DNA from: Thecaphora thlaspeos
Taxonomy: Eukaryota; Basidiomycota; Ustilaginomycetes; Urocystidales; Glomosporiaceae
Reading direction: 5' to 3'
DNA: 64,000 nt
NCBI GenBank assembly: GCA_900291925.1
Contig: UWYS01000003.1
Location: 248,001 to 312,000, forward strand
Made by a program: the position numbers and the translations under genes. Below the pieces are notes generated by a model, which had not been told where the DNA came from, did not search any database, and worked only from the letters and a program-made list of their open reading frames with translations. Numbering within the stretch: the stretch's first letter is position 1; each line of letters opens with the position of its first letter. This document shows positions 12,401-24,600 of the stretch, in pieces.

Positions 12401-15400
12401 GACGCGACCGCCGACCGGATCAATGCGCACCAGAAGAACTTTGAGATCAACTTTGTCGTCGATGCGCTGCACGCTTCCATCTACCGTTCCAACGCCGATC
12501 CCGAGCAGCCCGACCGACTGCTGGTCGAGGCGGTGTTCGAGGGCTTCCTTCTCAGTGTGGCCATCTTGCCCTACCACATGGAGGTCGACGTCGGCCTGCG
12601 CAGCCTGGAACTTGAGGACAAGATCGTTGAGCAGGGCGCCCAGTTCCGCCACCTGATTACCTCAAAGCAGGTCACAGACGGCAGCACGCCGCCGGTCTCG
12701 AGGTCGACCACGGCCGACTTGCGGCACGCCGCGGGCGCCGCCTCGTCGACGACCACGTCTGATAACCGCGACCTGGTCCGTGTCAAGTACACTCAGGTCC
12801 ACACCGACTCGCCCGAGTTCATGACCAAGTACGAGGGGATCGACCAGAGCATCAACGTCGAGCTCTCGACGATCAATGTCATGCTGACGCGCGTCAGCGT
12901 GCTCGCCGTTTACGATTGGATCATGACGACCTTTGTTCCGGTAGAGGAGGAGGATGCAGAGGCCCCGCAGCAGCAGCAATCGCAGCAGCCTACGCCGCAG
13001 GGGACGCCGCAGAAGGGAGGCGCCGGCGGCAGTGTGACCGCGGCGGCGCGTAGGCGTTCAAGCGGTGCCGCCTCGCTGCGATCGGCGGACAGGGCCCAGC
13101 TGACCAGCGCAAAGCAGGGCACCTCCGCCGCCGCCGCCGCCGCCAACGCCAAGGCCAAGCCGGACGACGAAGGGCGCAAGGAGAAGCTGCGGGTCCGCGT
13201 CAAGCTCAACTCGATCGTGTTGCGCCTCAACAACGACGGATCGCTGCTGGCGACGCTGACGCTGTCGACGGCCGACGTCGTGGTGCTGCTGCGTGGCAAC
13301 ACGCTCCGTGTCGCCGCCCGCCTCGGCTCGCTGCTGCTCTACGATAATGCCAAGCGCGACGTCGCCGATCCACAGTTCAAGAAGCTGCTGACGATCCAGG
13401 ACGACGAGCTGGCTGATTTCACTTACGAGACGTTCGACGAGGCCGACGAGAGCTCCTACCCGGGCTATGATTCGTCAATCTGGCTGCGCTCTGGCTCGCT
13501 CAAGTTCACGTTCGTCGAGGAGCCCATCCGTGATCTGCTCCAATTTTTCAGCAAGTTTGCCCAAATGAAAGCCGTCTACGACGCGGCGACGCTGGCCGCC
13601 TCGGCGCAGGCGTCGCAGCTTCAAGAAAAGGTCAGCAAGATGCACTACGACGTCGTCGTCCAGACGCCTATCGTGGTGCTGCCGCGCTCGTCGGACTCGC
13701 CCGACGTCATCACAGCCCACCTTGGCGAGATCTACGCGCACAACACATTCCCCAAGTACGACCAAGACGACGACCGCGTTTCAGTCAGGGTCATTGCCGG
13801 CCTGCGCCATATCCGCCTGGCCTCGCGCCTGCGCCATGGAACCAAGGAGCACCACGTCCAGATGATCGACGACGTTGACATCAGCCTCGACATGCGGCAG
13901 ACCGACCACTTCGACGACCCGGTCGTCGGCGAGAGCGCCGCGGGGGTGGCCAGCTCACAGATGCAGATCGTCGTTGCGAGGATTTCGGACGTCCACATCA
14001 AGCTAACAGAGGCCCAGTATGGCTTCGTGATGTCGCTGGCCTCGTCGATCCCACGCGCCTTTGCCGTCATCGCGGAGGAGGAGGGCAGCGACGACAAGAG
14101 CATCTCGGAGGAGCTCAACGGCAAGATCTCGCCGCCGCCGCCGACGCAGGGCAAGGGAAACGGAAGTCCGGCCGCCGCCGCCGGCCACAGTGGGACCAGC
14201 ACACTGACCGAGACGAAGAAGGATGGTGCGACGGTCGACATGCTACCGGAGCTCGGCACCGTTGTCCACGACGAGGATGGCAGCGACGTCGCGGTGGGGA
14301 TTAGCCTCGATCTCTTCTTCGACGTCAACTCGATCCAGCTCGAGCTCTTTACGGCCGAGGCGACCTCACCGGAGAGCCTCTACAACGCCCAGCTGGCCCG
14401 CTTTTCGCTCAATGGCAACGAGGTCAAGCTCAAGATGTTGACCGACGGATCGCTCGAGGCCGAGGTGGCGCTCAAGACGTTCACCGTCACCGACACGCGG
14501 CCGGACATCGAGACAAAGTACCGCGAGATCATTCCCGCGGTCAAGCACGACGGACACCAGTTTATGCTGAGCTACACCTTTTCTGGAGGCGCGGACGGCG
14601 CCGCCATGGCGCTCGTCACCGTCGACAGCCCCAAGGTCATCTTTTCGCTCGACCCTGTCTTTTCGCTGATCAGCTTTTTCACGAGCGCTTTCGTTGTCGA
14701 TTCGCGCGATGCGGAGACGACGCTTGCCAAGGACGGTACGACAACCACCAGCAGAGGAGACGATGCGGGCAGGATCGAGGACGGCCAGGAGGCGAGCGCC
14801 TCGGACCCGCCCGGCGCAGAGCAGGCTTCGACGCTGGCGTTCCGGATTAACGTCGTTGATCCGACCATCATCCTGCTGGCGGCGCCCGAGAAGCACGATA
14901 CAGAGGCCATCGTTCTGTCAATCAAGCAGGTGCTGATGTCGCAACAGAGGATCCTTGCGCTCAAGGTGGACCAATTTGGCATGTTCATGTGCCGCATGAA
15001 TCGGCCCAAGGACTCGCTCCGCCTGCTCGACAACTTCGATCTGGCCATGTCGATGGATAGCCGGGTCAATGCGGCGGCCCAGACGACCAGCATCGAGATC
15101 GACGTCGAGCCGCTGGTGCTGAGGGTCTCATACCGCGACATTGTCACGCTGCAGTCGGTTGTTAACAAGGCGATCGAGCTCTCTGCTCAGAACAGCGGCA
15201 GCGGCAACGCGGCGCGAGAGGACGCCGGCGGAAGCGTCCGCAGCCAGCAGCAACGCCAAGGCTCGACCGCGAGCGGGTCCAAGTCAATCAACTCAAAGGC
15301 GCAGACGGCCCACCTAGGCGCCAGAGACGAAGAAACGCTCGTCAGCACGAGGGGCGATGGCGCCGCCCGCTTCAAGGACGCCGAGCTGATCATGGCAAAG

Positions 15401-18400
15401 GAGACGCTCAAGGCCGATTTCGCCGGGCTCCAGCTCATCATGATCGGCGACGTCCACTCGCTCCCGGTGCTCGATCTCAACATCCGCAAGTTTTCCGTCG
15501 ACCTCAATGACTGGTCGGGCGACATGAGCGGCAGTGCCTCGGTCTCGCTCTACATCAACTATTACAACCTCTCGCGCTCGCACTGGGAGCCTCTGATTGA
15601 CCCATGGACGCTCGACTTTAGGCTGCTGCGCTCCATCTCACCGCCGAGCATGAGTATTACGCTGTCGTCGCGCAAGCGGCTCGAGCTCAACGTGAGTCAC
15701 GCTTCCATGCCCGCCGTCGACCGCGCGCAGCCCATCCATGCTTGCCTTGGCCGCCTCGACTGACCCGTTGTCCTTATGCGCCGCTGCCCTTTCACTGTCT
15801 CCCTTCACCCCCTCATTTCCTGCACTTCATCTCCGCACGCCACCTTAACCTCCCCTTCACAGGCGACGACAACGCTGGTAGAGACGGGCCTGGTGACGGC
15901 CGCGTTCATGTCGGAGCAGGGCAATCAGGACCTCCAGCAGAGGAACCGCGCGCCCTTCCTGGTCCGCAACCGAACCGGCTACCGCATCTCGCTCTGGCCT
16001 GAGCAAGAGGACCGCAAGTCGAAGCCGGCCGCCCAGCACCTCGACGATGGCAACGACATGCCCTGGCGCTTTGACGACTGGAAATCGATGCGCGAAAACG
16101 TGATGGACTCGGGCGGCAACATGCTCTCGCTCGCGATCGACGGGATGCCGTGGGAGCGGCTGAGGCACATCTCGGTCGACCGCGAGGGCGAGTACCTGCT
16201 CAGCCTCCGTCCGAAGCTCGACAAGGTCTTGCACCGCGTCCTGTGCGAAGTGAAGCTGCACGACAACGTCAAGCACATCACGTTCCGCTCTTCGTTCAAC
16301 GTCGAGAACCGCACCATGGTCCCGATCGAGATGGTCATCCTTGACGCCGACGGCAATGTCAGTGACGAGGTGCGCAGAATCGCTCCGGGCGATGACTGCC
16401 CCGTCCCGATCGAGGCGGCCTACCACTGTCGGATCAAGCTACGGCCCGACCCAGGCTTCGAGTACGGTTGGTCCGAGGAGAGTCTCAACTGGAGCGACCT
16501 CGTCAAGAAGTCGACGCGCGTCCTGACGTGCAAGTCGAGCGACGACAGCGAGGCGCCGTTTCGCTTCCAGAGCTTCGCCGTCTTTGACCGGCAGGACCCG
16601 CTCAGCCGCACCTATCCGCGGCTGACGCTGCGGCTGCGCGCGCCTGTCGAGATCGAGAACCTGCTGCCGTACGACATCCAGTACCGCATCTTTGACAAGA
16701 ACCTGAACCGTAACTGGAGCAGCTACCTGCGCAAGGGCGGTGTCTCGCCGATCCACGTCGCCGAGCTCTCGCACCTGCTGCTTCTCAGCGTCGACGTCCA
16801 GTCGTCGTGCTTCTCGCCGTCCGAGTTTTCCATCATCGCGACCGATAATCCGGATGACTTCCCCGTCGAAAAGACGCTCACGCTCGCAGACGCCGAGAAC
16901 CTCAAGCTAAACCTGCGGCTCCACTACTTCCGCCACCCGCAGTCCGGCGGTGCATTCAAGGTGCAGATCTACTCGCCCTACATCTTCGTCAATCAGTCCG
17001 GCCTGCCCTTTGCGCTCAAGACCAAGTCGTGGCTTGGCGGCGCCAAGCTCGTCGCTGGCCAGGACCAGGGTCAGCTAGCGGCGATCCGCAGGGAGCCCGA
17101 GCCATTCCTCTTCTCACACAGCTCCAACGACCGCCGCAACCGCGTGCTGATGCGGGTCGGCGACTCGCAGTGGTCGAAGCCGCTGTCGTTTGAGGCGATC
17201 GGATCCGAGACCGAGGTCGTCATCCCATCGGCCTCCAAGAACGAGGAGATTCATGTCGGCCTCACTGTCGAGGACGGCCTGGGCAAGTTTAAGCTCTCAA
17301 AGATTGTCAAGCTACTGCCGCGCTACCTGGTCCGCAACGACACGGGCGAGGCGCTCAACCTGCGAGAGGCCGGCGCTGCCGACTTCATCACCGCCGAGCC
17401 AGGCAAGCGAATCCCGCTCCACTTCCTCCGCATCAGCGCGACCAAGCAGATGACGCTGGCCTACCCGGGCCTCAACAACAAGTGGAGCGCGCCGTTCAAC
17501 ATCGAGGACATCGGCAGCGTCCATCTGCGCATGTCCAAGTCGGGCCAGCACCAGCACCTGATCAAGGCCGAGGTGTTGCTCGAAGGGCCGACGATCTTCA
17601 TCACCCTCAGCCAGGAGAAGGGTCCGTGGCCTTACATGCTGCGCAACGAGAGCGACTACACTGTCCAATTCATGCAGGCGACCACCACGCAGGATGACGA
17701 TGACTACAGTGTCCTGTCGTCGAGCGAACGGGCGTCGAGGCGGAAGCGAGACGAGCAGGTCGGCAAGAAGTACGAGCTGAAGCCTCGCTCCAAGATGAAA
17801 TATGCCTGGGACTATCCGGCGGCGCAGGACAAGATGATCCGCCTCGTCATCAACGGCCGCGAACGCAACGTCAACATCCTCGAGATTGGAAGTCTGCTGC
17901 CCTTCAAGTTCCCTGCCGCCGACGGCCGAGGCTCGCGGGTGGTCTCGATTGACGTGCGCGCCGACGGCCCGACGCAGACGCTGGTGCTATCCAACTACTC
18001 GGAGTCGATCAGCAACTTCAAGCTGAAGCGCCAGAACTCGACTTTCTCGCGCAGCGACTCGGTCGCCAGCACGGGCACCCGCGGCGACGCCGGCTTCGAG
18101 GCGGTCGACGTCGACATCAACATCCTCTTTGCTTTCAACCTTGAGTTCGAAGGCGTCGGCATCTCGCTGATCAACCGCAACGTCCAGGAGCTCGCCTACG
18201 TCTCGTTCCGCGGGCTGGAGATGCACTACACCGAGTCCGAGGTGACGACGGCGGTCAACCTGATCTGCAAATGGATCCAGATCGATAACCAGCTCTTCGG
18301 TGGCCTCTTCCCGATTGTCCTCTACCCGACCGCCATCCCGAGGGACGGCAAGGAGCTCGAGGTGCACCCGACGCTCCAGGCCTCGATCATTATGCTCAAG

Positions 18401-19825
18401 GACCAGACGCACGGTGTGACCCACATCAAGTACGCATCGCTCCTCCTCCAGGAGATCACGACCGAGCTCGACGAGGACTTCCTCTTTGCGCTCTACGAGT
18501 TCTCCAAGTTCCAGGGCGCCTCATGGGAGGCTGAGGCGTCGCAAGACGTTGATTTCATCGAGAACCCGCGCACCGTCCCCGAGCCGAGCGGTGCCCAGGG
18601 CAATCACGACGACATCTACTTTGAGATCCTCCACCTGCAGCCGCTTGCGCTCAACCTGTCGTTCATGCGAACTGAGCGCGTCAACGCCGACGACAAGGTC
18701 AGCTCGCGCAACCCGCTCATCTTCCTGTTCAACGCGCTCACGATGGCGCTTGGCAACGTCAACGAGGCGCCGGTCCGGCTCAACGCGCTCGTCATCGAAA
18801 ACGTCCGCCTCTCGAACACCGTGCTCCAGCAGCGCATCATCTACCACTATACCCAGGGCTTCCTGCTGCAGTTCTACCGCGTCCTCGGCTCGGCCGACTT
18901 CCTCGGCAACCCGGTCGGCCTCTTCAACAACGTCAGCTCCGGCGTCGCCGACATATTTTACGAGCCTTACCAGGGCCTTGTTATGCACGGCAACAAAGAG
19001 CTCGGCCTCGGCATCGCGCGGGGCGCCAGCAGCTTCGTGAAGAAGACGGTCTTTGGCCTGACGGACAGCGTCTCGAAGGTGACGGGGAGCATCGGCAAGG
19101 GCCTGGCGGCGGCGACGATGGATAAGGAGTTCCAGAGTCGCCGGAGGATGTCGCGTTTCCGCAACAAGCCAAAGCACGCCCTCTACGGCATCACGGCGGG
19201 CGCCAACTCGTTCTTCACCAGCGTCGCGAGCGGATTCGAGGGGCTTGCGCTACGTCCGCTCGAAGGGGCCGAGCAGGGCGGGGCCGGAGGGTTCCTCAAG
19301 GGCGTCGGCAAGGGCTTGGTGGGTGCCATTACCAAGCCCGCAGTGGGCGTGTTCGACCTGGCCAGCAACGTGACCGAGGGGATGCGCAACACGACCGTCG
19401 TCTTTGACCAGAACGACATTGATCGAGTCCGTCTGCCGCGCTTCATCGCGAGCGACGGCATTGTCCGACTCTACAGCGACCGCGAGGCGCTAGGCCAGAC
19501 GTGGCTCAAGAACGTCGACAACGGTCGGCTGATGAAAGAGCACTACGTCGCACACGTCGACGTCGGGTCCAACGAGGGCGACAGCGTCATTATGCTCACC
19601 GTCTCGCGCATCCTCTACATCCGCACGATGCGACTCAAGGTCATGTGGGAGGTCCCCCTCTCGGACCTCAGCAGCATCTCGCTCGAAAGCGAAGGAATCG
19701 CGCTGATCCTGCGGGGCGGCATTGCGGGACCCTTCCTACCGCTCCCGGACGTCGGGACGCGCAACTGGTTGTTCAAGCAGGTCTCGAGGGTGGTGCAGGC
19801 CTACAACGCCTCGCACCAGGGATGA
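9494..19825 (+). CDS. VPS13: Vps13, bridge-like lipid transfer protein
   Basis: Two exons (9494-15691 and 15863-19825) with a 171-bp intron (GTGAGT..CAG) give 3,386 aa, close to the 3,144 aa of yeast Vps13. The first ~115 residues are the chorein_N domain (MLEGVLASVLNRFLAAYVDG, WSGDVKLKNLRLK). Long beta-rich repeating groove segments follow, with acidic low-complexity inserts (Asp/Glu runs near residues 855-870 and 950-970) and Ser/Gln-rich loops. The region after the intron (about residues 2090-2660) corresponds to the Vps13 adaptor-binding (SHR-BD) domain. The C-terminal end has the ATG2-like segment (GNKELGLGIARGASSFVKKT, about 3,100) and a PH-like domain (about 3,280-3,386). Known role: moves phospholipids between membranes at organelle contact sites. 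The start codon chosen gives the exact chorein N-terminus. Confidence 0.97.
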
Positions 19826-19941
19826 TTGGGAAGAGACCGACCGGGGTTTGGTTGGCAATGCGTTTCATCATAGTCTCGTGCTTCTCTTTTGTGTTCTCTA
19901 CTACGACGTGGCCTGCTGAATGTTAGCGAATTCCTTCCTTC

Positions 19942-20150
19942 CTCGCGCAAGTCAACACACGACGGCCGAGACGCGTCGCGTCCGCGTCTCTCGCGCGAGT
20001 AAACACGCAGCTACCAAGTCGCGCCGCATTTGCATATTTCGCACGGGTAAACATGCAGCTAGACAATCGTGTTGTCGGTGGCCGCACCGACACCATGCGT
20101 CTCCGGCGAGGAAACACTCAGCCAGAAGCCAGAAAGTCGCGTTGTCCGTG
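19942..20150 (-). repeat. CTCGCGCGAG palindrome repeat array, four units
   Basis: Four diverged units of about 48-64 bp, each beginning with a copy of CTCGCGCGAG followed by TAAACACGCAGCT. The palindrome is perfect at 19990-19999, has one change at 19942-19951, and is degraded near 20040 and 20103 (CACGGGTAAACATGCAG; GGCGAGGAAACACTCAG). Read on the minus strand the units match those at 53.8-55.2 kb (GCGACTT... then GTGTTTACTCGCGCGAGA). The first unit begins just beyond the VPS13 stop codon. Confidence 0.75.
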
Positions 20151-20827
20151 GCCGAATGGAAAGTTCTGTGAAAGACGATGGTGATGTTACTGGATGAGCA
20201 AATTATTTTAGGGACGTCCCTGGGCCGTCGTCTGGGCCGATCGAAAAATCCTAGGGCTATACAGTACATCTTGCCCTGGGCCGATATTGCCAGCGATAGC
20301 TATAGGAGCTACAACCTCGTTCTAATCTCCTCTGCTGGGCCGCATATATTTTTTTTTTAATAGAAGAAGAGAGCAGATTGAGCAAGTTTATGTGCGTTGC
20401 ATGACGCTCAGCGGTCGTACTGTACACGTGGAAGAGCTCGCTCTTCCAGTCGTCCACCATGTCCTCCGCAGCTTTACAGTCGACCTTGTCCCTACAACAG
20501 GGTCGCCAACGTCATCGCCGGCGCCTCTTTGGCCTTCTTTCCGCAGTCTCGGCCCAGCTCACAATGGGCTGTATCGACCATGGTATAGGCCCTCGGCAAG
20601 CACGATGCATATACATGCTTGTCGGCATGACGTGACGCCGGGTATAGCCCTGGAATACACCGAAACGGCGCCTGGAGGTATATCTGGCGTTATAGGTCTA
20701 TCAGCCTAGATGACGGCCCAGGCGGATACCGAAACGTCCCTATGAGTACCCCAATCGTGAGACAAGCACGCAAAAGGTCTCAAAGTAATAATTGGGAGGG
20801 GGCAGGGAAGCAAAACTAAGAAAAAAA
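20151..20827. other. AT-richer spacer before the tRNA block
   Basis: About 680 bp with lower GC than its surroundings, including a run of nine or ten T at about 20350 and the palindrome GGGACGTCCC near 20212. No coding potential. The last seven bases (20821-20827) are A7, which read as T7 on the minus strand and serve as the Pol III terminator of the adjacent tRNA. Confidence 0.5.
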
Positions 20828-20940
20828 CTCCAAATCCGGGAATTGAACCCAGGTCTGCGCCGCGCAACTACGGGGACGTCAATGGTCGAAATCCCACTGG
20901 AATTGACAAGGCGCCGTCATAGCCACTAAACTAATTCGGA
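20828..20940 (-). tRNA. tRNA-Asp(GUC) with 41-nt intron, copy A
   Basis: On the minus strand the sequence folds as a tRNA: acceptor stem TCCGAAT with ATTTGGA (one G-U pair), D arm GTTT..TGAC, anticodon stem GCGCC with GGCGC, loop TTGTCA, T arm CTGGGTTCAATTCCCGG, discriminator G. The A box (TAGTTTAGTGG) and B box (GGTTCAATTCC) are good, and T7 follows the discriminator at once. A 41-nt intron lies after position 37 and contains ATTGAC, which can pair with the anticodon region GTCAAT, as pre-tRNA introns usually do. It differs from copy B in a few positions, two of them in stems but keeping G-U pairing, so it may be functional or slowly decaying. Confidence 0.85.
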
Positions 20941-21394
20941 AGCAGTCGTACGATGTCACCTGTGCTTCGCTTCCTTACTTCCCTTCCTTCCTTCGCTTCC
21001 TTACTTCCCTTCCTTCCTTCCCTTCCTTCCTTCCCTTCCTTCCTCCCTACCACCACCACTACCAGCACCACCTACCAGCACCACCTACCAGCACCACCTA
21101 CCAGCACCACCTACCGGCCTCCTCGGGCGAATAGTAAGGCGGCTGCGCCCCTTATCCTGGCTTGGCCGTGTAGGGCTCGCTCTCTCGCTCTCTCGCTCTC
21201 TTGTAGCCATTCCTTCGGCGCGTGCATGCGCACATGATCTCCCTTTCTCTCTCTCTTGTATGGGCTAAACTCGATGTATTCCTTCCATAGCTGCTGCGTC
21301 CAAGCTCTCACCACCATGCACTGGTCTTCGCGGCAGCTACTTGTACATGTCCTACCTCGCCGCGTACATCAAATCCCACTAAATCTCACTCGGA
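20828..21394 (-). repeat. Duplicated tRNA-Asp block, copy A (inverted relative to copy B)
   Basis: Matches 61201-61685 on the opposite strand nearly base for base except in microsatellites. The block runs from the tRNA 3' end through the whole 5' flank to about 21394. Copy A carries an expanded CTTCC-type tract (about 20966-21045) and four perfect copies of a 13-bp unit ACCAGCACCACCT (21061-21112), where copy B has about two copies of the 13-bp unit and almost none of the CTTCC tract. Homology ends exactly at the tRNA discriminator base on one side. A 68-codon open frame (21111-21317, minus) is shared with copy B. Confidence 0.85.
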
Positions 21395-21679
21395 AGCGAT
21401 ATCCTAACGACGAGACATTGCATACACAAAGATAATATTGTCTTTGACATTCCTTATGATTCGTGAGAAGGGCCTCTCACTGTAACGATTGAGGTATGCC
21501 ACCGTTTCGGTTTCTTCCCTCCTCGACTCTCACATCGTAGAGGAAACACATCCACACACACAGAGTACAGAATCAAGGCATAGTTACATAACTCTTTGCG
21601 ATTTCTACACATCATTACATCGTCTGTGGTTTGTATGTTAGTTGGGTCGTCTCAGTACCATACGATCATCAACACGACC
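21395..21679. other. Spacer downstream of NUP192
   Basis: Short unique sequence between the duplicated tRNA block and the NUP192 stop codon; presumably contains the NUP192 3' UTR. Nothing else recognised. Confidence 0.5.
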
Positions 21680-24600
21680 CTATTCGTCAAGCAATAACGA
21701 AGCCAGTCTCCTCCCTGCCATCTGCAGGAAGGATTGTCTCTCCCTCGCATTCGGAACATTCTTCGGCGACTGTGAGAAGAGGAGCGAGAACAGACAAAAA
21801 CCAGATGTCAGTCGTCCGTTTCGATCTCACACAGGAGGGTCAGGGAGGGTAAGGAGGGGAGACGTACCAGGGTGAGGTATCCAATCTTCTCCTCGATGAC
21901 GGGTATGATGACGCTAGCCGCCTCCTTGGCCAGCGCGGCACGGTCCGATACACCACCGACTCCACTGCCGGTATAGGGAGTCTCGGACCGAGTACGCAAC
22001 GCGGAGGCGCGTAGCAAGCCGGAAGCGGTCGAAGATCCGAGCAGGGAAGAGGAGAGAGGTACCCCGGAGCTAGATCCAGTCTGGGAAGCGAGGCTGAGGA
22101 AGAGATCGACATGTCGTACCAAGAGAACCAGGAGGATCTCGATCGCATCTGCGCCAAAGGGTCGTCGGAGGGGAGGGGGAGATGTCAGATCGGTCCGCCC
22201 ATCGACAAGGAGCCGAAGTGGGGTCACACATACCCAGCTTGGCCGTCGTCGAAGCTCGTAGGGAGGCCTTGCGATCGCGCAGTTCGCGCATCGCAATGCT
22301 CTTCCTCTGTGCAGGGCTCAGGTCCGTCGGCAAGTCACCCGTCTTCAGTGCATCACGGGCGATCTGTAAGGCGTAGGGGGGGTTTGAGAGGGAAGTGGCC
22401 AAGAACGGAAGGATCAGCGGGTGTCTTGGGGCGGCGATGAGCCACGATGCGCAACCGCAACCGGCCGATCACCTTCGCGGTTAGCAAACTCACCTCGTCC
22501 CACTCGTCCAGCCTGACGCCATCTGCGTTGTCGAGCAGGCCCATCGTGTTCTCAAGCGCCTGCATGTCCTTGGCGACGCTGCTGACGTGCTCGTCGAGCG
22601 CAGTAACGGCCGTCCCTAGGCTCGGTACGGCCGACGCCGCCGACGCGCGATGTTGCCGCCCGTATTCGTCGCGGATCGAAGCCACGCTCTCGTCGAACGG
22701 CGTCTTGGATCGCTCGCGCTGCGTCACCATTGACGGGATCAGCACCGGCCGCGCCCGCGTCTCGTTGCCGCGCGAGTCGCTCGCCGCCTCGAGGTAGGCC
22801 AACAAGGCGCGTTGGGCCCGCCCGACGACCGTAGCGACGCGGACCTCGAACGCCGTCTCATCTTCTCCGGCGCCTTCCCCGGCCCACCTCGCCGCCCGAC
22901 CGACGTTGGCCGGCGTCCGGACCTCTTCCCTCTCGGCGTCGTTGAATGGCACCACCCTCGCCTTCCAGGGGCCGGCCTGCATGTAAGGAGCGGTCAGCGC
23001 AAGGACGGCCGAATGGAAGGGCGCCAGCGTATTAGGCGGCTGGAGCGCGTCGTCGTCAAGCGTGGGGATGACAAAGGTGAAGAGTGACACAAGCAGCTGT
23101 GCCTGGTCGAGCTGGGCGACCGAGACGAACTCCTGCAGCGGCGCTCGGAGGACGGCGAGGAACGCCTCGCGGTGGGCCGTCAGCAGGCTGACGACTTGGC
23201 GAGGGGCGGCGTGCATCGACGACGGCGCGATCGCCTTGCCCGCTCCGAAAGCGCCTTGGAAGGCGTTGGACCCGGAACTGGCCGCCGTGCTGGCGAGAAT
23301 GCTCGCGCTCAGCTGCAACGTCGGCGTGACCAGCGCGTTGTACCGCTCAGTCGCCGCCGGAAGGAAGCTGTCGAGGTCGACAAAGTCCTGGTCCTGCTCC
23401 GGCCGGGCCGCGAGGAAGTCAGCCTGTGCCAGCACGTCAAAGATACCGGCGTCGAGGAGGCTCTCGGCGCCCTCACGCGACTGTGCGATCCGGTTGAAGA
23501 AGGTCAGGCGCGACTCGAACACGTAGAGGGCATTGAGGCTTTCCGGATCGGGACGCAGCGTGTCTTGAAGCGCGAGGTCGGCGTCCTGCAGGCTGGTGAC
23601 AAAGCTTTTCAAATAGCCTCGGCGTCGCAGCAGCTGCAGCGCCTTGGACGCTCCGCGGCGAGCACTCGATGACCCCGAGGGCGCGTCCAGCGCGCAAAGC
23701 CGGTCAAGCAGCGTGAAGGCTACCGTCTTCCAGACGTCGGCGGCGTCGAGCGCGTCACGGGCGATGGTGTCGACGAGGCGCTCTGCGTTGGTCAGCAGGA
23801 GCGAACGCGTCCTCGTCTCGAGGGTGCTGCCCTGCGCGCGACCGCCGCCACCCCCGCCGCCTACGCTCGAGAGCCCGCCGAGGGAGACGGTGTCATCGAA
23901 GTCAGTCGCTGCCACCGAGGCGGCGTCGGAGAGATCGTCATTCGATACGAGTTGCTTGGGCGTTACCTGGAGGAGCTGGAGGTAGTTGACGAGCGCAGAG
24001 TAGAGGTTGCCGCGCGCCAGCGTGGTCGTGCCCAGGCGCAGGATCGAGTCGATCAGCGCCCGTAGCGTCGAGATCAGCCGATCGACTGGGAGGACGTCGG
24101 CGGCCTCGAGCTCGTAGGCGCCGGCCGTCATCTCGGCGCGATGCTGGCGGAGCGAGGTTAGCAGCGAGAGTACTGCTCCCGCCACTAGATCGGCGACAGC
24201 CGGGTCGCTGTCGGCCTCTTGCGTTGGTGCGGCGAGGCGAGGGAGGAGGGCAGCGAGGCAGTCGAGCATCAGAGCCGCGCGAGCATCGAGGCGGAGCAGG
24301 CCCGTGGCCCTAGCGAGGATCATGTCGAGCGTGTGCCTCCACGCCTGGAGGGAGCGCCTACGCGCATGTGCGATGGCCCGTTTGGTGTTCTGCGCGCTGG
24401 TCCAGTGGAGTACGTAGGCCGACTGCTGCATGAAGGGATCGCCGTGGCCGGCGTCGCGCAGCGAGCCTTGCTGCTGCAGGACCGCCTTTTCGCGGAAGAG
24501 GATCGAGAGGACCGCCTTGAGGTCGTAGATGCGCGGGCCGACGTCAGCATCGGCTCGGCGCGCTGCATCGAGCTGCTCGGGGCGCAGGATGGTGATGTTC

